NCBI GenBank assembly: GCA_964471825.1
Contig: CAYYKD010000002.1
Span: 75,123-139,122, forward strand
Direction: 5' to 3'
Length of the DNA stretch: 64,000 nt
From: CAYYKD01 sp964471825
GTDB taxonomy: Bacteria; Spirochaetota; GWE2-31-10; CAYYKD01
Position numbers and translations under genes: made by a program. The notes under the pieces are model-generated. The model saw only the letters and a list, made by a program, of their open reading frames with translations, did not search any database and was not told the origin of the DNA. Shown here in pieces: positions 7,521 through 16,923 of the stretch; position 1 is the first letter of the stretch, and the number at the start of each line of letters is the position of its first letter.

Positions 7521-9548
7521 ATGAACATTGGAAGAGAGTCAAAGATAAAATTGATGTTTTTTTTTGTAATATCTGAGCTTATTGTTTTAGTATTTATGGA
7601 TTTTATTCTCTATCCTGTACTTGGGTTGGAGTTTAACATGATTATTAGTGGTTCCAGAAACACATTTATTATACAGATGTCTATTCTAATTATTTTTTCG
7701 ATTATTTTATTGAGACTTATAAGACCGTTTGATAAGCTGAATAGTGATTCAATATCAGAGGATGAGAGAGCCAGGATATTATCTGTAGAGAAAAAAATTA
7801 TGGGAATTATTGTAATTCTTAACTCGGCAGGCTATATAGTCGGGCCGATTCTCGGTGGAATGGCAAGAATGTATCTTGTTGACGGATTTCTAAGGAATGC
7901 CACAGTGAGACTAATGATTTCCTCTTTCTTCCTGGGTCCCGCTGTTGGAATAGTTCAGATCATATATACCTCAACACTATTTCATCGAATAAAATCAAAA
8001 TTAAATATTATTGAATTCACAATTGATAGATATAGCTTAACCCTAAGGAAAAAAACTGTCCTTATTTTAGCAGTGTTTATTGCATTTATCAGTGTGTCAT
8101 CTCTTTTAATTGTATATACTGCTATAGAGAGAGCATCAGGTTTGAGTAATATATTTCTTGTTGTTAAGGATGGTGTTCTACCTGAATATGCCTCTGATAC
8201 AGATAGACTCATTAAATTATCTATTGCTTCTAATGATCCCATGATTGTTGAGCTAGCCGGTCGCGTGGAGAAGCAGAGGAATGATATGGGTATTTATCAA
8301 AAAATTATAGCTCTAATGGCTGTTCTAATTTTTTTATTTGTATTTATAGGTATATTCTTGTTTGCCTCAAACCTCTCGGAACTAATGCAGAGTCTTGTGA
8401 GGGGGATTAAGAATATTATTTCTGCCGAAAATAAGGGTAGCAGATTTGTTGTAAAAACAGATGCTGCTGAGATTGGAGAAATCCAGGTACTTATAAATAA
8501 TCTTATAGTATCATTAAATAATAAATTCTTGAAGATCTATAGCAGTGCCAATGAGATAATTGAATTGACAGGAAATGAGAAAGAGCATATAGAAGAACTA
8601 CTCGGCTCTACAGAGGATATCTATAAGAATGTAGGGGAACTCTCAGTAAGTCTTGATAAACAGGTTGCCAATACAAGGGAGACCTCGGTTGTTCTTCGGG
8701 ACACGGTGAAGAGTATCAATGGAAATCTGTTAATGATCTCAGAGCAGTCAGCGATGGTCGAACAGATGAGTGCATCATTGACTGAGATGATAGCTTCGCT
8801 TAATTCTGTAACCAATTCTATAGAGAATGCTGCCGGATTGATAAGTAAACTTTCTGAGGCATCATTCTATGGCATGGAACAGATTGATGAAATGAAAGAA
8901 ACAATAAGTGATATCTCCAGAGTCGGTGAGGTTATTGGTGGAATAGCAGGGACAATTGAGCAGATAAATGACAAGACCTCGATTCTTGCCCTGAATGCTG
9001 CAATTGAGGCTGCTCATGCAGGGGAGAGAGGAAAGGGCTTTGCGGTAGTTGCAGATGAGGTCAGGAAACTTGCTGAGAGTACCGGGGGACAGACAAAAGA
9101 AATAACTGAACATCTAAAGAGTTTGCGATTAACAATAGATAAGACAGTCTCAAATTCTGTATCTGTCAGCGATGCTATTGAGAAAATAAGGGAGGGCGTT
9201 GAGGTCACTAATACTCTGATTGTTGAACTTGATAATGCCTCCAGAGAACAGATGATAAATTCTAATGAGAATATGAAGGCTGTAACCAGGCTTGTTGAAA
9301 ATACAGGTGTTCTTCTTAAGAATATTGAGGATCAGAAGCAGCAGAATGAGTTTCTTGGTAGAATTGCACTCTCTAATGAGGCATCAGCTGATGAGATTAG
9401 TGTAATTAAGGATAGGCAGGTAAAATATTTTAGTGAGCTAAAGAGTCATTTTGAGAGTTTCTATGGGTATTTTACGAAGGTAAGCGGCAAACTTCGAGAA
9501 CTTGAGACTAATTTTGATGATATTGATTTTAGGGATGAACAAAGATAA
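7521..9548 (+). CDS. Methyl-accepting chemotaxis protein with multi-pass membrane N-terminus
   Basis: A 675-residue chemoreceptor. The ATG at 7521 is chosen because GGAGG lies 5 bp before it; the ATG at 7509 overlaps that site. About six hydrophobic segments occupy residues 1-290, with no typical periplasmic sensor domain and only a short loop before the last segment. A HAMP-like linker follows, then a long cytoplasmic coiled coil. The signalling tip is recognisable (INDKTSILALNAAIEAAH followed by GERGKGFAVVADEVRKLAE, about 485-525). No CheR-tethering pentapeptide is seen at the C-terminus. The ligand is unknown; the membrane module could sense a hydrophobic or intramembrane signal. It stands between two operons with its own promoter candidate. 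Confidence 0.92.
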   Translation: MNIGRESKIKLMFFFVISELIVLVFMDFILYPVLGLEFNMIISGSRNTFIIQMSILIIFSIILLRLIRPFDKLNSDSISEDERARILSVEKKIMGIIVILNSAGYIVGPILGGMARMYLVDGFLRNATVRLMISSFFLGPAVGIVQIIYTSTLFHRIKSKLNIIEFTIDRYSLTLRKKTVLILAVFIAFISVSSLLIVYTAIERASGLSNIFLVVKDGVLPEYASDTDRLIKLSIASNDPMIVELAGRVEKQRNDMGIYQKIIALMAVLIFLFVFIGIFLFASNLSELMQSLVRGIKNIISAENKGSRFVVKTDAAEIGEIQVLINNLIVSLNNKFLKIYSSANEIIELTGNEKEHIEELLGSTEDIYKNVGELSVSLDKQVANTRETSVVLRDTVKSINGNLLMISEQSAMVEQMSASLTEMIASLNSVTNSIENAAGLISKLSEASFYGMEQIDEMKETISDISRVGEVIGGIAGTIEQINDKTSILALNAAIEAAHAGERGKGFAVVADEVRKLAESTGGQTKEITEHLKSLRLTIDKTVSNSVSVSDAIEKIREGVEVTNTLIVELDNASREQMINSNENMKAVTRLVENTGVLLKNIEDQKQQNEFLGRIALSNEASADEISVIKDRQVKYFSELKSHFESFYGYFTKVSGKLRELETNFDDIDFRDEQR

Positions 9549-9627
9549 TTAAGAAATGATAAAGAAATTAAAGATGATTTTGATAGCATAAAGGATTTTT
9601 CAACTTAGATAGATGAGGAGTAGAGTT

Positions 9628-10377
9628 ATGGATTTTTCAAATATTAGACCAATTTCACTAAGCACGGATTCTGAGGTCGGAGTACTTGTCAGTCATGGTT
9701 TTACAAGCACACCCGAGTCGATGCGTCCCCTCTGCGAGGCTCTGCATAAAGCAGGCTACAATGTAGAATGTCCGATTCTATCAGGACATGCAACAAACTG
9801 GAAAGATCCGGGTAACTATAAGTACACTGATTGGCTTAACGATCTTGAAAAAGCTCTTGATAAATTAAGGGGACGGAGTAAGATTGTGTTTCTTGCCGGC
9901 CTTTCTATGGGGGGGGCTCTTTTACTTCTCTTGGTTCAGAAGTATCCGGATCTATTTAAGGGGATAGTACTTATAAATAATTCTGCTGTCTTTGATGACA
10001 TAAAGATTAAATTATTACCCATAATTAAATATTTTGTCAGGTCAGCACCACCTGTTGCATCTGATATAAAGAAAGAAGGGGAAAGAGAGATTGCCTATGA
10101 TAAACTGATAACAAGCTCTGTGGTTCAACTAGTAAAACTAAATAAGATTATGGTCAGAAATCTTAATAAGGTTGAGATTCCTGTGTTGATATTCAAGTCA
10201 AGAGAGGATCATGTTGTTCCTTCAAGATCAGCACTTACTGTTTATGAGGGTGTGAAGTCTGAGGATAGAGAGCTAGTCTGGCTTGATAATTCATACCATG
10301 TGGCTACTCAAGATAATGATAGTGAGTTTATGTTTAGCAGAATAATCGATTTCATTAAGAAAAGAATCGGAGACTAA
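9628..10377 (+). CDS. Alpha/beta hydrolase, carboxylesterase/monoacylglycerol lipase type
   Basis: A 249-residue alpha/beta hydrolase without a signal peptide. The oxyanion motif SHGFTSTP is near the N-terminus, the nucleophile Ser is in GLSMGG, the acid is the Asp of SREDHVVP and the catalytic His is in NSYHVAT. It is closest in pattern to Est30-like carboxylesterases. The start at 9628 follows GAGGAG; a further ATG at 9613 lies upstream of that site. It begins an operon with the galactokinase gene 3 bp after its stop. The natural ester is unknown. Confidence 0.88.
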   Translation: MDFSNIRPISLSTDSEVGVLVSHGFTSTPESMRPLCEALHKAGYNVECPILSGHATNWKDPGNYKYTDWLNDLEKALDKLRGRSKIVFLAGLSMGGALLLLLVQKYPDLFKGIVLINNSAVFDDIKIKLLPIIKYFVRSAPPVASDIKKEGEREIAYDKLITSSVVQLVKLNKIMVRNLNKVEIPVLIFKSREDHVVPSRSALTVYEGVKSEDRELVWLDNSYHVATQDNDSEFMFSRIIDFIKKRIGD

Positions 10378-10379
10378 TT

Positions 10380-11540
10380 ATGGAGTATCGTGAAGCTGCG
10401 TATAATTTCTTTAAAGGTTCCGAAGATCTGAGGTTTTTCTTTGCTCCGGGAAGAGTAAATCTTATTGGTGAGCATATTGATTATAATGGAGGGCCGGTTT
10501 TACCCTGTGCACTCTCTATCGGCATATATGCTGCTGTGAGAGATCGGGGGGATAATATAGTATCGCTTAACTCAGATTCTCAAAAGTTATCAATAGAATT
10601 TAATTTAGATGATAGTATAGAATATCGAGAGGAAGATGGCTGGACTAACTATCCAAAAGGGGTAATCTCTGCATTGATTGATGCAGGCTATAGATTGAAG
10701 GGGGGAGACCTGTATTTCTATTCTACATTGCCTTCAAGTTCCGGTCTATCAAGTTCAGCCGCTTTAGAATTACTAACTGCCTATGCAATACTTATGGCAA
10801 GTGGTTATAGAGATGAAGAAATTGATAGAGTGAAACTTGCAATTCTTTGCATGACTGTTGAGAATAAGTTTGTTGGGGTGGACTGTGGTATAATGGATCA
10901 GTTCGCAGTAGCAATGGGGAAAAAGGATCATGCTGTATTGCTAAACTGTGATTCTCTTAATTATAGGATGATACCGGTTAACCTTGGGGAATATTCGGTA
11001 GTTATTATGAATACCGGAAAAAAGAGATCACTTGCTAACTCACAATTTAATCAAAGAGTTGAGGAGTGTAGAAGGGCACTGGCTATACTTAGAGACAGAC
11101 TTGACATTAAGAATCTTTCTGAAATAGATTCACTTGACAGTCTTGAGATTCTAAGAGATGATATTTTAATCAGACGAGTAAGGCATATTGTAACAGAGAC
11201 TAAAAGAGTTCTAAGAAGTTGTGAATTGCTAGAAAATAATAAACTTATTGAGTTTGGTCAGATTTTGACCCAGTCTCATATTTCATTAAAGTACGATTTT
11301 GAGGCAAGCTGTTACGAACTTGATGTAATAACAGATGAGGCTATGAAGATAGATGGAACGCTTGGAGCTAGGATGACAGGTGCCGGTTGGGGTGGGTGTG
11401 CCTTAGCTATAACTAAGACTAGTCAGGTGGCAAGTCTTGTAAAAAAAGTTTCCAAGGTTTATAAGGGGTTAACGGATATAAAACCATCATTCTATACAGG
11501 TGCGATTGAAAGTGGGGTAAGGGAGATCAAAGATGCGTAG
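10380..11540 (+). CDS. galK: Galactokinase
   Basis: A 386-residue GHMP kinase of normal galactokinase length. It has the galactokinase signature GRVNLIGEHIDYNGG (about 23-37), the ATP-binding loop LPSSSGLSSSAA (about 117-128) and the C-terminal motif MTGAGWGGCA. It would phosphorylate galactose at C1 in the Leloir pathway. No galT, galE or sugar transporter is adjacent; instead it lies between a hydrolase and a TIM-barrel protein with which it overlaps by 8 bp, so the three are almost certainly one operon. Action on a related sugar remains possible. Confidence 0.92.
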   Translation: MEYREAAYNFFKGSEDLRFFFAPGRVNLIGEHIDYNGGPVLPCALSIGIYAAVRDRGDNIVSLNSDSQKLSIEFNLDDSIEYREEDGWTNYPKGVISALIDAGYRLKGGDLYFYSTLPSSSGLSSSAALELLTAYAILMASGYRDEEIDRVKLAILCMTVENKFVGVDCGIMDQFAVAMGKKDHAVLLNCDSLNYRMIPVNLGEYSVVIMNTGKKRSLANSQFNQRVEECRRALAILRDRLDIKNLSEIDSLDSLEILRDDILIRRVRHIVTETKRVLRSCELLENNKLIEFGQILTQSHISLKYDFEASCYELDVITDEAMKIDGTLGARMTGAGWGGCALAITKTSQVASLVKKVSKVYKGLTDIKPSFYTGAIESGVREIKDA

Positions 11541-12285
11541 AATTGGACTTAAACTGTGGTCAACCAATGAAAATTATCTAAGTCACGCAACTCGTCTCTT
11601 TGAGGATGGTTACTGTGATTATATTGAACTCTATATTAAACCTGCTTCCGGATATCTGGATATATGGGAGAGGATTAAAGTACCATTTATAATCCATGCT
11701 CCTCATTTTGGTGATGGAGTAAATTTGTCATTGCCTGAAAATATTGAATACAATATGCATTGCTATGAACTGGCTGCAAAATATGCTGATAGGCTGGATT
11801 CCAAAACAATAATTTTTCACCCTGGAGTTGGAGGTAATATTAAGGAGACCGTGAGGCAGCTTCAAGTGATATCTGATAAAAGGATAGTAATAGAAAACAA
11901 GCCACAGTATGGACTTAAAATGGAAAATTGTGTTGGCCATTCCTATGAAGAAATCGATTATCTACTAAAAAACACAGGTCTACGATTTTGTCTGGATATT
12001 GGCCATGCAATATGTTCTGCTAATAGTAAGAGAGTTGATTATTTGGAGTTTATTTCTAAAATGATTTTGTTAGGCCCATCAATTTATCATCTTACAGACG
12101 GGGATATTAAGTCTGAATTGGATAGACATGATCACTATGGTGAGGGGACATACCCGCTAGATGATATACTTAGATTGATGCCCTCTGATTGTATTATAAC
12201 AAACGAAGCCAAGAAGGACTCAGATTTAACTTTAGATTGTTTTATAAAAGATGTAGAGTTTCTTAGGAAGTTAAAATCCTTTTGA
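11533..12285 (+). CDS. Xylose-isomerase-like TIM-barrel protein (AP endonuclease 2 family)
   Basis: A 250-residue TIM barrel of the sugar isomerase/endonuclease IV superfamily. Metal-ligand-type residues appear in order: IHAPHFG, FHPGVG, VIENKP, LDIGHA, HLTDGD, HDHYGEG and TNEAKK. Members are divalent-metal isomerases, epimerases or endonucleases. The overlap with galK suggests a role in sugar metabolism, perhaps as isomerase or epimerase, but this is inference. The 3' end overlaps the convergent gene at 12263 by 23 bp. Confidence 0.8.
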   Translation: MRRIGLKLWSTNENYLSHATRLFEDGYCDYIELYIKPASGYLDIWERIKVPFIIHAPHFGDGVNLSLPENIEYNMHCYELAAKYADRLDSKTIIFHPGVGGNIKETVRQLQVISDKRIVIENKPQYGLKMENCVGHSYEEIDYLLKNTGLRFCLDIGHAICSANSKRVDYLEFISKMILLGPSIYHLTDGDIKSELDRHDHYGEGTYPLDDILRLMPSDCIITNEAKKDSDLTLDCFIKDVEFLRKLKSF

Positions 12286-12682
12286 ATACATCTCTAAATA
12301 TCTTATTTGTTTTTAACATTTTTTCATCGGTATTAATAAGACTCAGCAGTTCATTTTTATCTTCAGAATTATCTGTTATTAATATTGTTTCTTTTAGTTC
12401 ATTAAGAATAAATTTTCTATAGAATCTATTGTATTTAAAAAATGTGTTTTTAAGGATAAAGTGAATCAAGAGGCTAATAATAAGCAATAAAAATAGACCT
12501 GTTTTATATGGACATGATGAATAAAATGCAAAAGGGTTATTGCGCATCATAAAAGATATCCATACAAAGGGTAAATAGTAGATAAAGATTCCATAAAGAT
12601 ACCGTTTTTCAAATCCTGCTCTGTATATGTTGAATTTACCTTCTATATTTAGTATCACTTCCCTTATTAGATCTCTATCCAT
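12263..12682 (-). CDS. Small two-helix membrane protein of unknown function
   Basis: A 139-residue protein. I start it at the ATG at 12682, which has GAGG 7 bp upstream; the frame stays open to 12766 without a better site. Two membrane segments lie near residues 30-48 and 60-77, flanked by charged regions, with a cytoplasmic-looking acidic and lysine-rich C-terminus. I recognise no family. It converges with, and overlaps the end of, the TIM-barrel gene. Confidence 0.6.
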   Translation of the reverse strand: MDRDLIREVILNIEGKFNIYRAGFEKRYLYGIFIYYLPFVWISFMMRNNPFAFYSSCPYKTGLFLLLIISLLIHFILKNTFFKYNRFYRKFILNELKETILITDNSEDKNELLSLINTDEKMLKTNKIFRDVFKRILTS

Positions 12683-12882
12683 TTTAAACCTCACAAGATA
12701 TATACAATGAAAACTTCTCAAAGTCAATTGTTTTGATAAATAGTTATGACTAATTATCATTTTCAATTTTTTAGTTCATAATAATAAATGTGAATAAAGA
12801 TTGTAAAATAATCATTTTTTTTTAATATTTTTATTAGTAATATAAATGAAAAAAATAAATTTTCGTTTTAGTATATGAGTAG

Positions 12883-13065
12883 AGAGGCTCTTGCAAAAAT
12901 AAATTTTGAATTTTTGCGAAGCATATTTTTTTGGAAAACAAGGAAAGTTGTGGCAAAAAAACACAGAATAATCACTTTATTTGAGTATTTTTTGCCGTAA
13001 TTTGACGCATGTTTAACAAATAAAAGATCAAGCAAAAAACTGAAGGGATTTTTGCAAGAGCCTCT
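12883..13065. mobile_element. Decayed IS/MITE-like element, copy 1 (terminal inverted repeats)
   Basis: AGAGGCTCTTGCAAAAAT at 12883-12900 is a perfect 18-bp inverted match to 13048-13065. The left end also folds on itself (GCAAAAAT with ATTTTTGC). The interior contains AACAAATAAAAGATCAAGC and AAAACTGAAGGGATTTTT, which recur in the longer copy at 47426-47738. Read on the plus strand the right interior translates as a remnant (EYFLP, stop, FDACLTNKRSSKK) matching the tail of the ORF in that copy. It fills the 530-bp gap between the membrane protein and recQ. Confidence 0.75.
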
Positions 13066-13104
13066 AGAGTTTAATTATTAAGCTTAAAGTCCGTGAAGTT
13101 CCGA

Positions 13105-13130
13105 TGAGTAACTAAATTGAGTAACTAAAT
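13105..13130. repeat. 13-bp tandem duplication upstream of recQ
   Basis: TGAGTAACTAAAT occurs twice head to tail (13105-13117, 13118-13130), about 80 bp before the recQ start. Confidence 0.8.
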
Positions 13131-13212
13131 TGAATTGACTTAGCTTAATATAAGTATTATATTTTTACTGTTTCATTGTATAAAATGAACTAGAATTCAT
13201 AAAGGTGGAGAT

Positions 13213-15192
13213 TTGCAAGAGGCGTATTTTTATTTAAAACAATATTTTGGTTATGATTCATTTAGGCCTGGGCAAAAAGAAATTATTGAATCTATACTTA
13301 AAAGCAGGGATACACTTGGTATAATGCCTACAGGTGGGGGTAAGAGCATCTGTTTTCAGATACCTGCTCTATGTATGGAGGGGTTAGCAATAGTTATTTC
13401 ACCTCTCATCTCTCTTATGAAGGATCAGACTGACGGACTAAAACTTATTAATTACCCTGCAGAGTTGATGAACTCGACAGTATCTCAGGAGAGGCAGCGA
13501 GAGATTATGAGTGAAGTTGAGGCTGGGCATATAAAACTTCTTTATCTGACACCCGAGAGATTTAGAAGCAGATTTTTCATGGAATGGTTGAGGGATCAAA
13601 AGATTGATCTTTTTATAGTTGATGAGGCTCACTGTATCTCTGAATGGGGACACGATTTCAGGCCTGAGTATAGAAAAATGTCGGCAATAATTAAGGAGTT
13701 AAATAACCCGCCCATTCTTGCTGTTACGGCAACTGCAACAGGTGAAGTTCGTGATGATATTGTTAAATCTCTAAATATGAATGATCCATTTGTTCTTGTA
13801 ACAGGATTTAATAGAACAAACCTTGTCTATGGCGTGCAAAATCATAAGACAAAATTAAGTAAAAATCGATCGTTGATATCATTTGTGAATAAGGTTAATC
13901 CGCCCGGTATAATCTATACAAGTACAGTAAATGATGCTGAAACTGTATTTAATGTGCTTTCATCCAATACAGAAAAGAAGGTGGGGATCTATCACGGAAG
14001 TTTGAGTCCCGATAAACGAAAAAAAACTCAGGAGGATTTTCTGAGTGATAAGATATCTGTATTAATTGCTACAAATGCCTTTGGGATGGGAGTAAATAAA
14101 CCGGATGTAAGGTTTGTTGTCCATTATTCAATTCCCGGTACACTCGAGGGGTTTTATCAGGAAACGGGGAGAGCCGGACGAGATGGCGATCTGAGTTTCT
14201 GTCTATTGATGAATTCCTATGGTGATGAGAAAATTCAGGATTTTTTTATTCGCAGCAAAAATCTGGGTGTAGAGTTCCTTGAAAAAGTTTTAGACGAGAT
14301 AGTTAAACTTTCAAAAAAAGGTGATGTCTATTCAGATGACTGTGATAATATTTTAAAGGAAGAGAAGGGGGGGAGATTTAAAATCCCCGGAGCGATCAAG
14401 CAGTTGATTCATCTTGGATTACTTGATACTGAATATATGCCTGAGGAGAGGTATGAAGTAATTGTAAAGAAGTATAAGATGAAAAATGAGGAGCTGTATA
14501 ACTTTAAACAACTATTTACCGAGGGGGATCTCAAGATAAATAATGAAATTTCCATCTCTGTTTCAAGAGCTATCAAGCGAACCGGTACGACTGCCGTTGA
14601 GGTTGAGTATCTGCTCAATAGACTTGAAAAATGGGATGTGATTTCATATAGGAAGGTTAGGAAGGGGCAGCGATTAATTGTTAAACACAAAAAAATCAGC
14701 AATGAATTAAAGAAGGAATATAGTACAAATCTTATCAAAAGAATGGCGATCGATGAGAAGAAACTTGAAGCAGTTCTTGAGTATACGCGACTATCACAAT
14801 GCAGAAGAGTCTATCTATTAAACTATTTTGGTGAGAAATTCACAGAGTCAAATTGTGGAAAGTGTGATATCTGTAGAGGAACCTATAAACCATCTGAGGA
14901 TTTTAATATAAATGAAACAAATAAGATGATAATGAAATTCTTTATTGTAAATAATAATCAGATTGGGTTGAAGAAGGGGGTAGCTATACTAAAGGGTTTA
15001 TATGAGTTGGAGCCAAAGTTAAAGGAGTTTTATGGTTATGGTCTATTGAGACATCAAGCTGAGAGCTATATTAGAGAGGAGATTGACTCACTTGTTGCAT
15101 GTGGTTATCTAGAGTACAAAAAGGGGCAGTATAAGGTCATCAAGGTAACACAAGAGGGGCAAAATTTAATTTCCAATCTGAGCATAACATGA
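13213..15192 (+). CDS. recQ: RecQ-family ATP-dependent DNA helicase
   Basis: A 659-residue RecQ helicase that starts with TTG behind GGTGGAG. Motif 0 (FRPGQKEII), Walker A (TGGGKS), the DEAH box (VDEAHCISEWGHDFRP), motif V/VI (QETGRAGRDG), the zinc cluster (Cys in SQCRR, then NCGKCDIC) and a winged-helix RQC region are present in order. I see no HRDC domain at the C-terminus, which instead ends in a second winged-helix-like stretch. It unwinds DNA 3' to 5' in recombination and fork repair. Confidence 0.94.
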   Translation: MQEAYFYLKQYFGYDSFRPGQKEIIESILKSRDTLGIMPTGGGKSICFQIPALCMEGLAIVISPLISLMKDQTDGLKLINYPAELMNSTVSQERQREIMSEVEAGHIKLLYLTPERFRSRFFMEWLRDQKIDLFIVDEAHCISEWGHDFRPEYRKMSAIIKELNNPPILAVTATATGEVRDDIVKSLNMNDPFVLVTGFNRTNLVYGVQNHKTKLSKNRSLISFVNKVNPPGIIYTSTVNDAETVFNVLSSNTEKKVGIYHGSLSPDKRKKTQEDFLSDKISVLIATNAFGMGVNKPDVRFVVHYSIPGTLEGFYQETGRAGRDGDLSFCLLMNSYGDEKIQDFFIRSKNLGVEFLEKVLDEIVKLSKKGDVYSDDCDNILKEEKGGRFKIPGAIKQLIHLGLLDTEYMPEERYEVIVKKYKMKNEELYNFKQLFTEGDLKINNEISISVSRAIKRTGTTAVEVEYLLNRLEKWDVISYRKVRKGQRLIVKHKKISNELKKEYSTNLIKRMAIDEKKLEAVLEYTRLSQCRRVYLLNYFGEKFTESNCGKCDICRGTYKPSEDFNINETNKMIMKFFIVNNNQIGLKKGVAILKGLYELEPKLKEFYGYGLLRHQAESYIREEIDSLVACGYLEYKKGQYKVIKVTQEGQNLISNLSIT

Positions 15193-15303
15193 GCTCATAT
15201 TTGTAAATTCCATCTTTAGCTATTGCATTTTTTTAAAAAAAATAATAAATGATACACTATGTAAATAATAATCAGATTTTATTAATACTTATGGAGATAT
15301 TCT

Positions 15304-16383
15304 ATGAAAAAATTAGTACTTATTTTAATTGTCAATATTCTTGCAGCCTTCTCTGTCTATCCTTTTTTTGGTCTGTTTCAACCGGATGCAGTTAAAAATG
15401 ACGGACTCTATGCAGTTTTTCATACAACTCATGGCAAGATCTATTGTGAATTGTATTTTGAAAAGACTCCTGTTACTGTTGCCAATTTTGTTGGTCTGGC
15501 AGAGGGCAGTATTGAGTTTGCTGATCCTCAGACCGGTAGAAAGTCTAAGAAGAAGTTCTATGATGGACTTACTTTTCATCGGATTATTAAGGGGTTTGTT
15601 ATACAGGGCGGTTGCCCGCTTGGAAATGGTACTGGTGGACCGGGATATAAGTTCCCTGATGAATTTGACAGCTCCCTGCAACATAGTGGTGCCGGTTTTC
15701 TTTCAATGGCAAATTCGGGACCAAATACAAATGGATCGCAATTTTTTATAACGCTGGGTGCAACACCACATTTGAACAATAAGCATTCAATATTTGGTAA
15801 GGTTATTTCAGGCCATGATGTTATGGAGAAAATTGCTGAAGTTAAAACTGATAATACATATAACAAGCCATATAAGGATGTCTATATAAATAAAGTTGAA
15901 ATAATAAGGAAGGGGAAAAAAGCGGTCGATTTTGATGCATTAAAAGAGTTCGAAAAGAAGGACCAGCTTATAGCAAAGCAGAATGAGTTAAATAAGAAAA
16001 GATTGAACGATCTGCTTATAGGTCTCGGTGTATCATCATCACAGTTAACAAAGACTCAGTCCGGTCTTGAGTATTTCATAATGAAGAGTGGAAAAGGCAA
16101 GACACCAAATAAGGGTGATGTTGTATCGGCTCACTACTCTGGGTATCTTGTCGATGGAACAGTCTTTGATAGTTCCTATTCAAGAAATGTACCGATAGAA
16201 TTTCCGGCCGGAGTTAATAGAGTTATTGCCGGCTGGGATGAGACTCTTTTAACTATGAAAGAGGGCGAGAAGAGACTTGTCGTAATACCGTACTATCTTG
16301 CCTATGGAGTTGATGGAAGACCACCTCACATACCTGCAATGGCAACTCTGGTATTTGAGGTTGAATTGTTGAAAGTTAAATAG
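15304..16383 (+). CDS. Dual-family immunophilin: cyclophilin-FKBP peptidyl-prolyl isomerase fusion
   Basis: A 359-residue exported protein. A signal-type hydrophobic N-terminus (1-22) precedes a cyclophilin domain (about 32-200, with FHRIIKGFVIQGG, SMANSGPNTNGSQFFIT and FGKV) and an FKBP domain (about 240-359, with YSGYLVDGTVFDSS and VIAGWDETL). Both active-site sets look complete. A charged linker (about 205-240) joins them. Cyclophilin-first fusions are known from Treponema denticola and some Bacteroidetes, which fits a spirochaete host. It probably acts as a periplasmic folding factor. The start follows GGAG. It heads an operon with the next two small genes. Confidence 0.93.
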   Translation: MKKLVLILIVNILAAFSVYPFFGLFQPDAVKNDGLYAVFHTTHGKIYCELYFEKTPVTVANFVGLAEGSIEFADPQTGRKSKKKFYDGLTFHRIIKGFVIQGGCPLGNGTGGPGYKFPDEFDSSLQHSGAGFLSMANSGPNTNGSQFFITLGATPHLNNKHSIFGKVISGHDVMEKIAEVKTDNTYNKPYKDVYINKVEIIRKGKKAVDFDALKEFEKKDQLIAKQNELNKKRLNDLLIGLGVSSSQLTKTQSGLEYFIMKSGKGKTPNKGDVVSAHYSGYLVDGTVFDSSYSRNVPIEFPAGVNRVIAGWDETLLTMKEGEKRLVVIPYYLAYGVDGRPPHIPAMATLVFEVELLKVK

Positions 16384-16400
16384 TCAAAGGTAAATAGTTG

Positions 16401-16781
16401 ATGAAAAAAATTCCTGCATTGTTATTTATTATATTAATGTTTCTCTCATGTCAGGACAGAAAGGACAATAAATGGCTTATTGATCTGCCTGAGAGTAGGA
16501 TTAACTTAAAAAGTGAGATGTGGGGAGTAACGCTCTATAGTTCTCTAAAACTAAGAGAGGAAAAGGGGCGGGATTCAGGTGTGATAACATACCTAAAGAA
16601 TGGTGTGATCCTTAAGATTCTTATAAAAGATATGCAGATTAGTGAGTTTGAAAATATGTTGGATTATTGGTATTTCGTTGATTATAGAGGGGAGAAGGGA
16701 TGGCTCTTTGGATCCTATATTTTATTGTATAATACACTTGAAGAAGCCGAAAAAGCTTGTAGGGAGAGGTTCTATGAATAG
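16401..16781 (+). CDS. Lipoprotein with bacterial SH3-like domain
   Basis: A 126-residue predicted lipoprotein (signal peptide ending at FLSC). The mature part has the pattern of a bacterial SH3b fold: WGVTLYSSLKLRE, then GVITYLKNGVILKIL, then WYFVDYRGEKGWLFGSYI near the C-terminus. Such domains bind cell-wall peptides or other proteins. The ATG at 16401 is taken rather than the TTG just before it. It lies 17 bp after the immunophilin gene. Confidence 0.75.
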   Translation: MKKIPALLFIILMFLSCQDRKDNKWLIDLPESRINLKSEMWGVTLYSSLKLREEKGRDSGVITYLKNGVILKILIKDMQISEFENMLDYWYFVDYRGEKGWLFGSYILLYNTLEEAEKACRERFYE

Positions 16782-16923
16782 CAAAGATAAAAAGAAATCG
16801 GATGGTAAAAAGAAACAGTCAAATCAGATCATTCGTACGGTTTGGTTTGCAGTAATAGTGATTCTCTCTGCATATTTTATTCAGACAACTATTGCATTGG
16901 CGGTAAATTTATTAAAACTATAA
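16774..16923 (+). CDS. 49-residue single-pass membrane protein
   Basis: A small gene with an excellent ribosome site (GGGAGAGG, 16762-16769) 4 bp before the ATG at 16774, overlapping the stop of the SH3 lipoprotein by 8 bp. The protein has a lysine-rich cytoplasmic head (about 1-22) and one membrane segment (about 24-46). The frame runs open further upstream to 16642, but that part lies inside the lipoprotein gene and has no start signal. Tight coupling supports a real gene; its function is unknown. Confidence 0.65.
   Translation: MNSKDKKKSDGKKKQSNQIIRTVWFAVIVILSAYFIQTTIALAVNLLKL

Noticed and set aside
14409..14738. A 109-codon minus-strand frame within recQ
   Set aside because: It is antisense to conserved RecQ sequence, with no ribosome site or homology.
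15329..15751. A 140-codon frame overlapping the immunophilin gene in another frame
   Set aside because: The immunophilin frame has clear domain homology across the same bases; this frame has no start signal or recognisable protein.
16642..16773. Upstream extension of the 49-residue membrane protein to 93 residues
   Set aside because: This part lies inside the SH3 lipoprotein gene, and the only good ribosome site is at 16762-16769.
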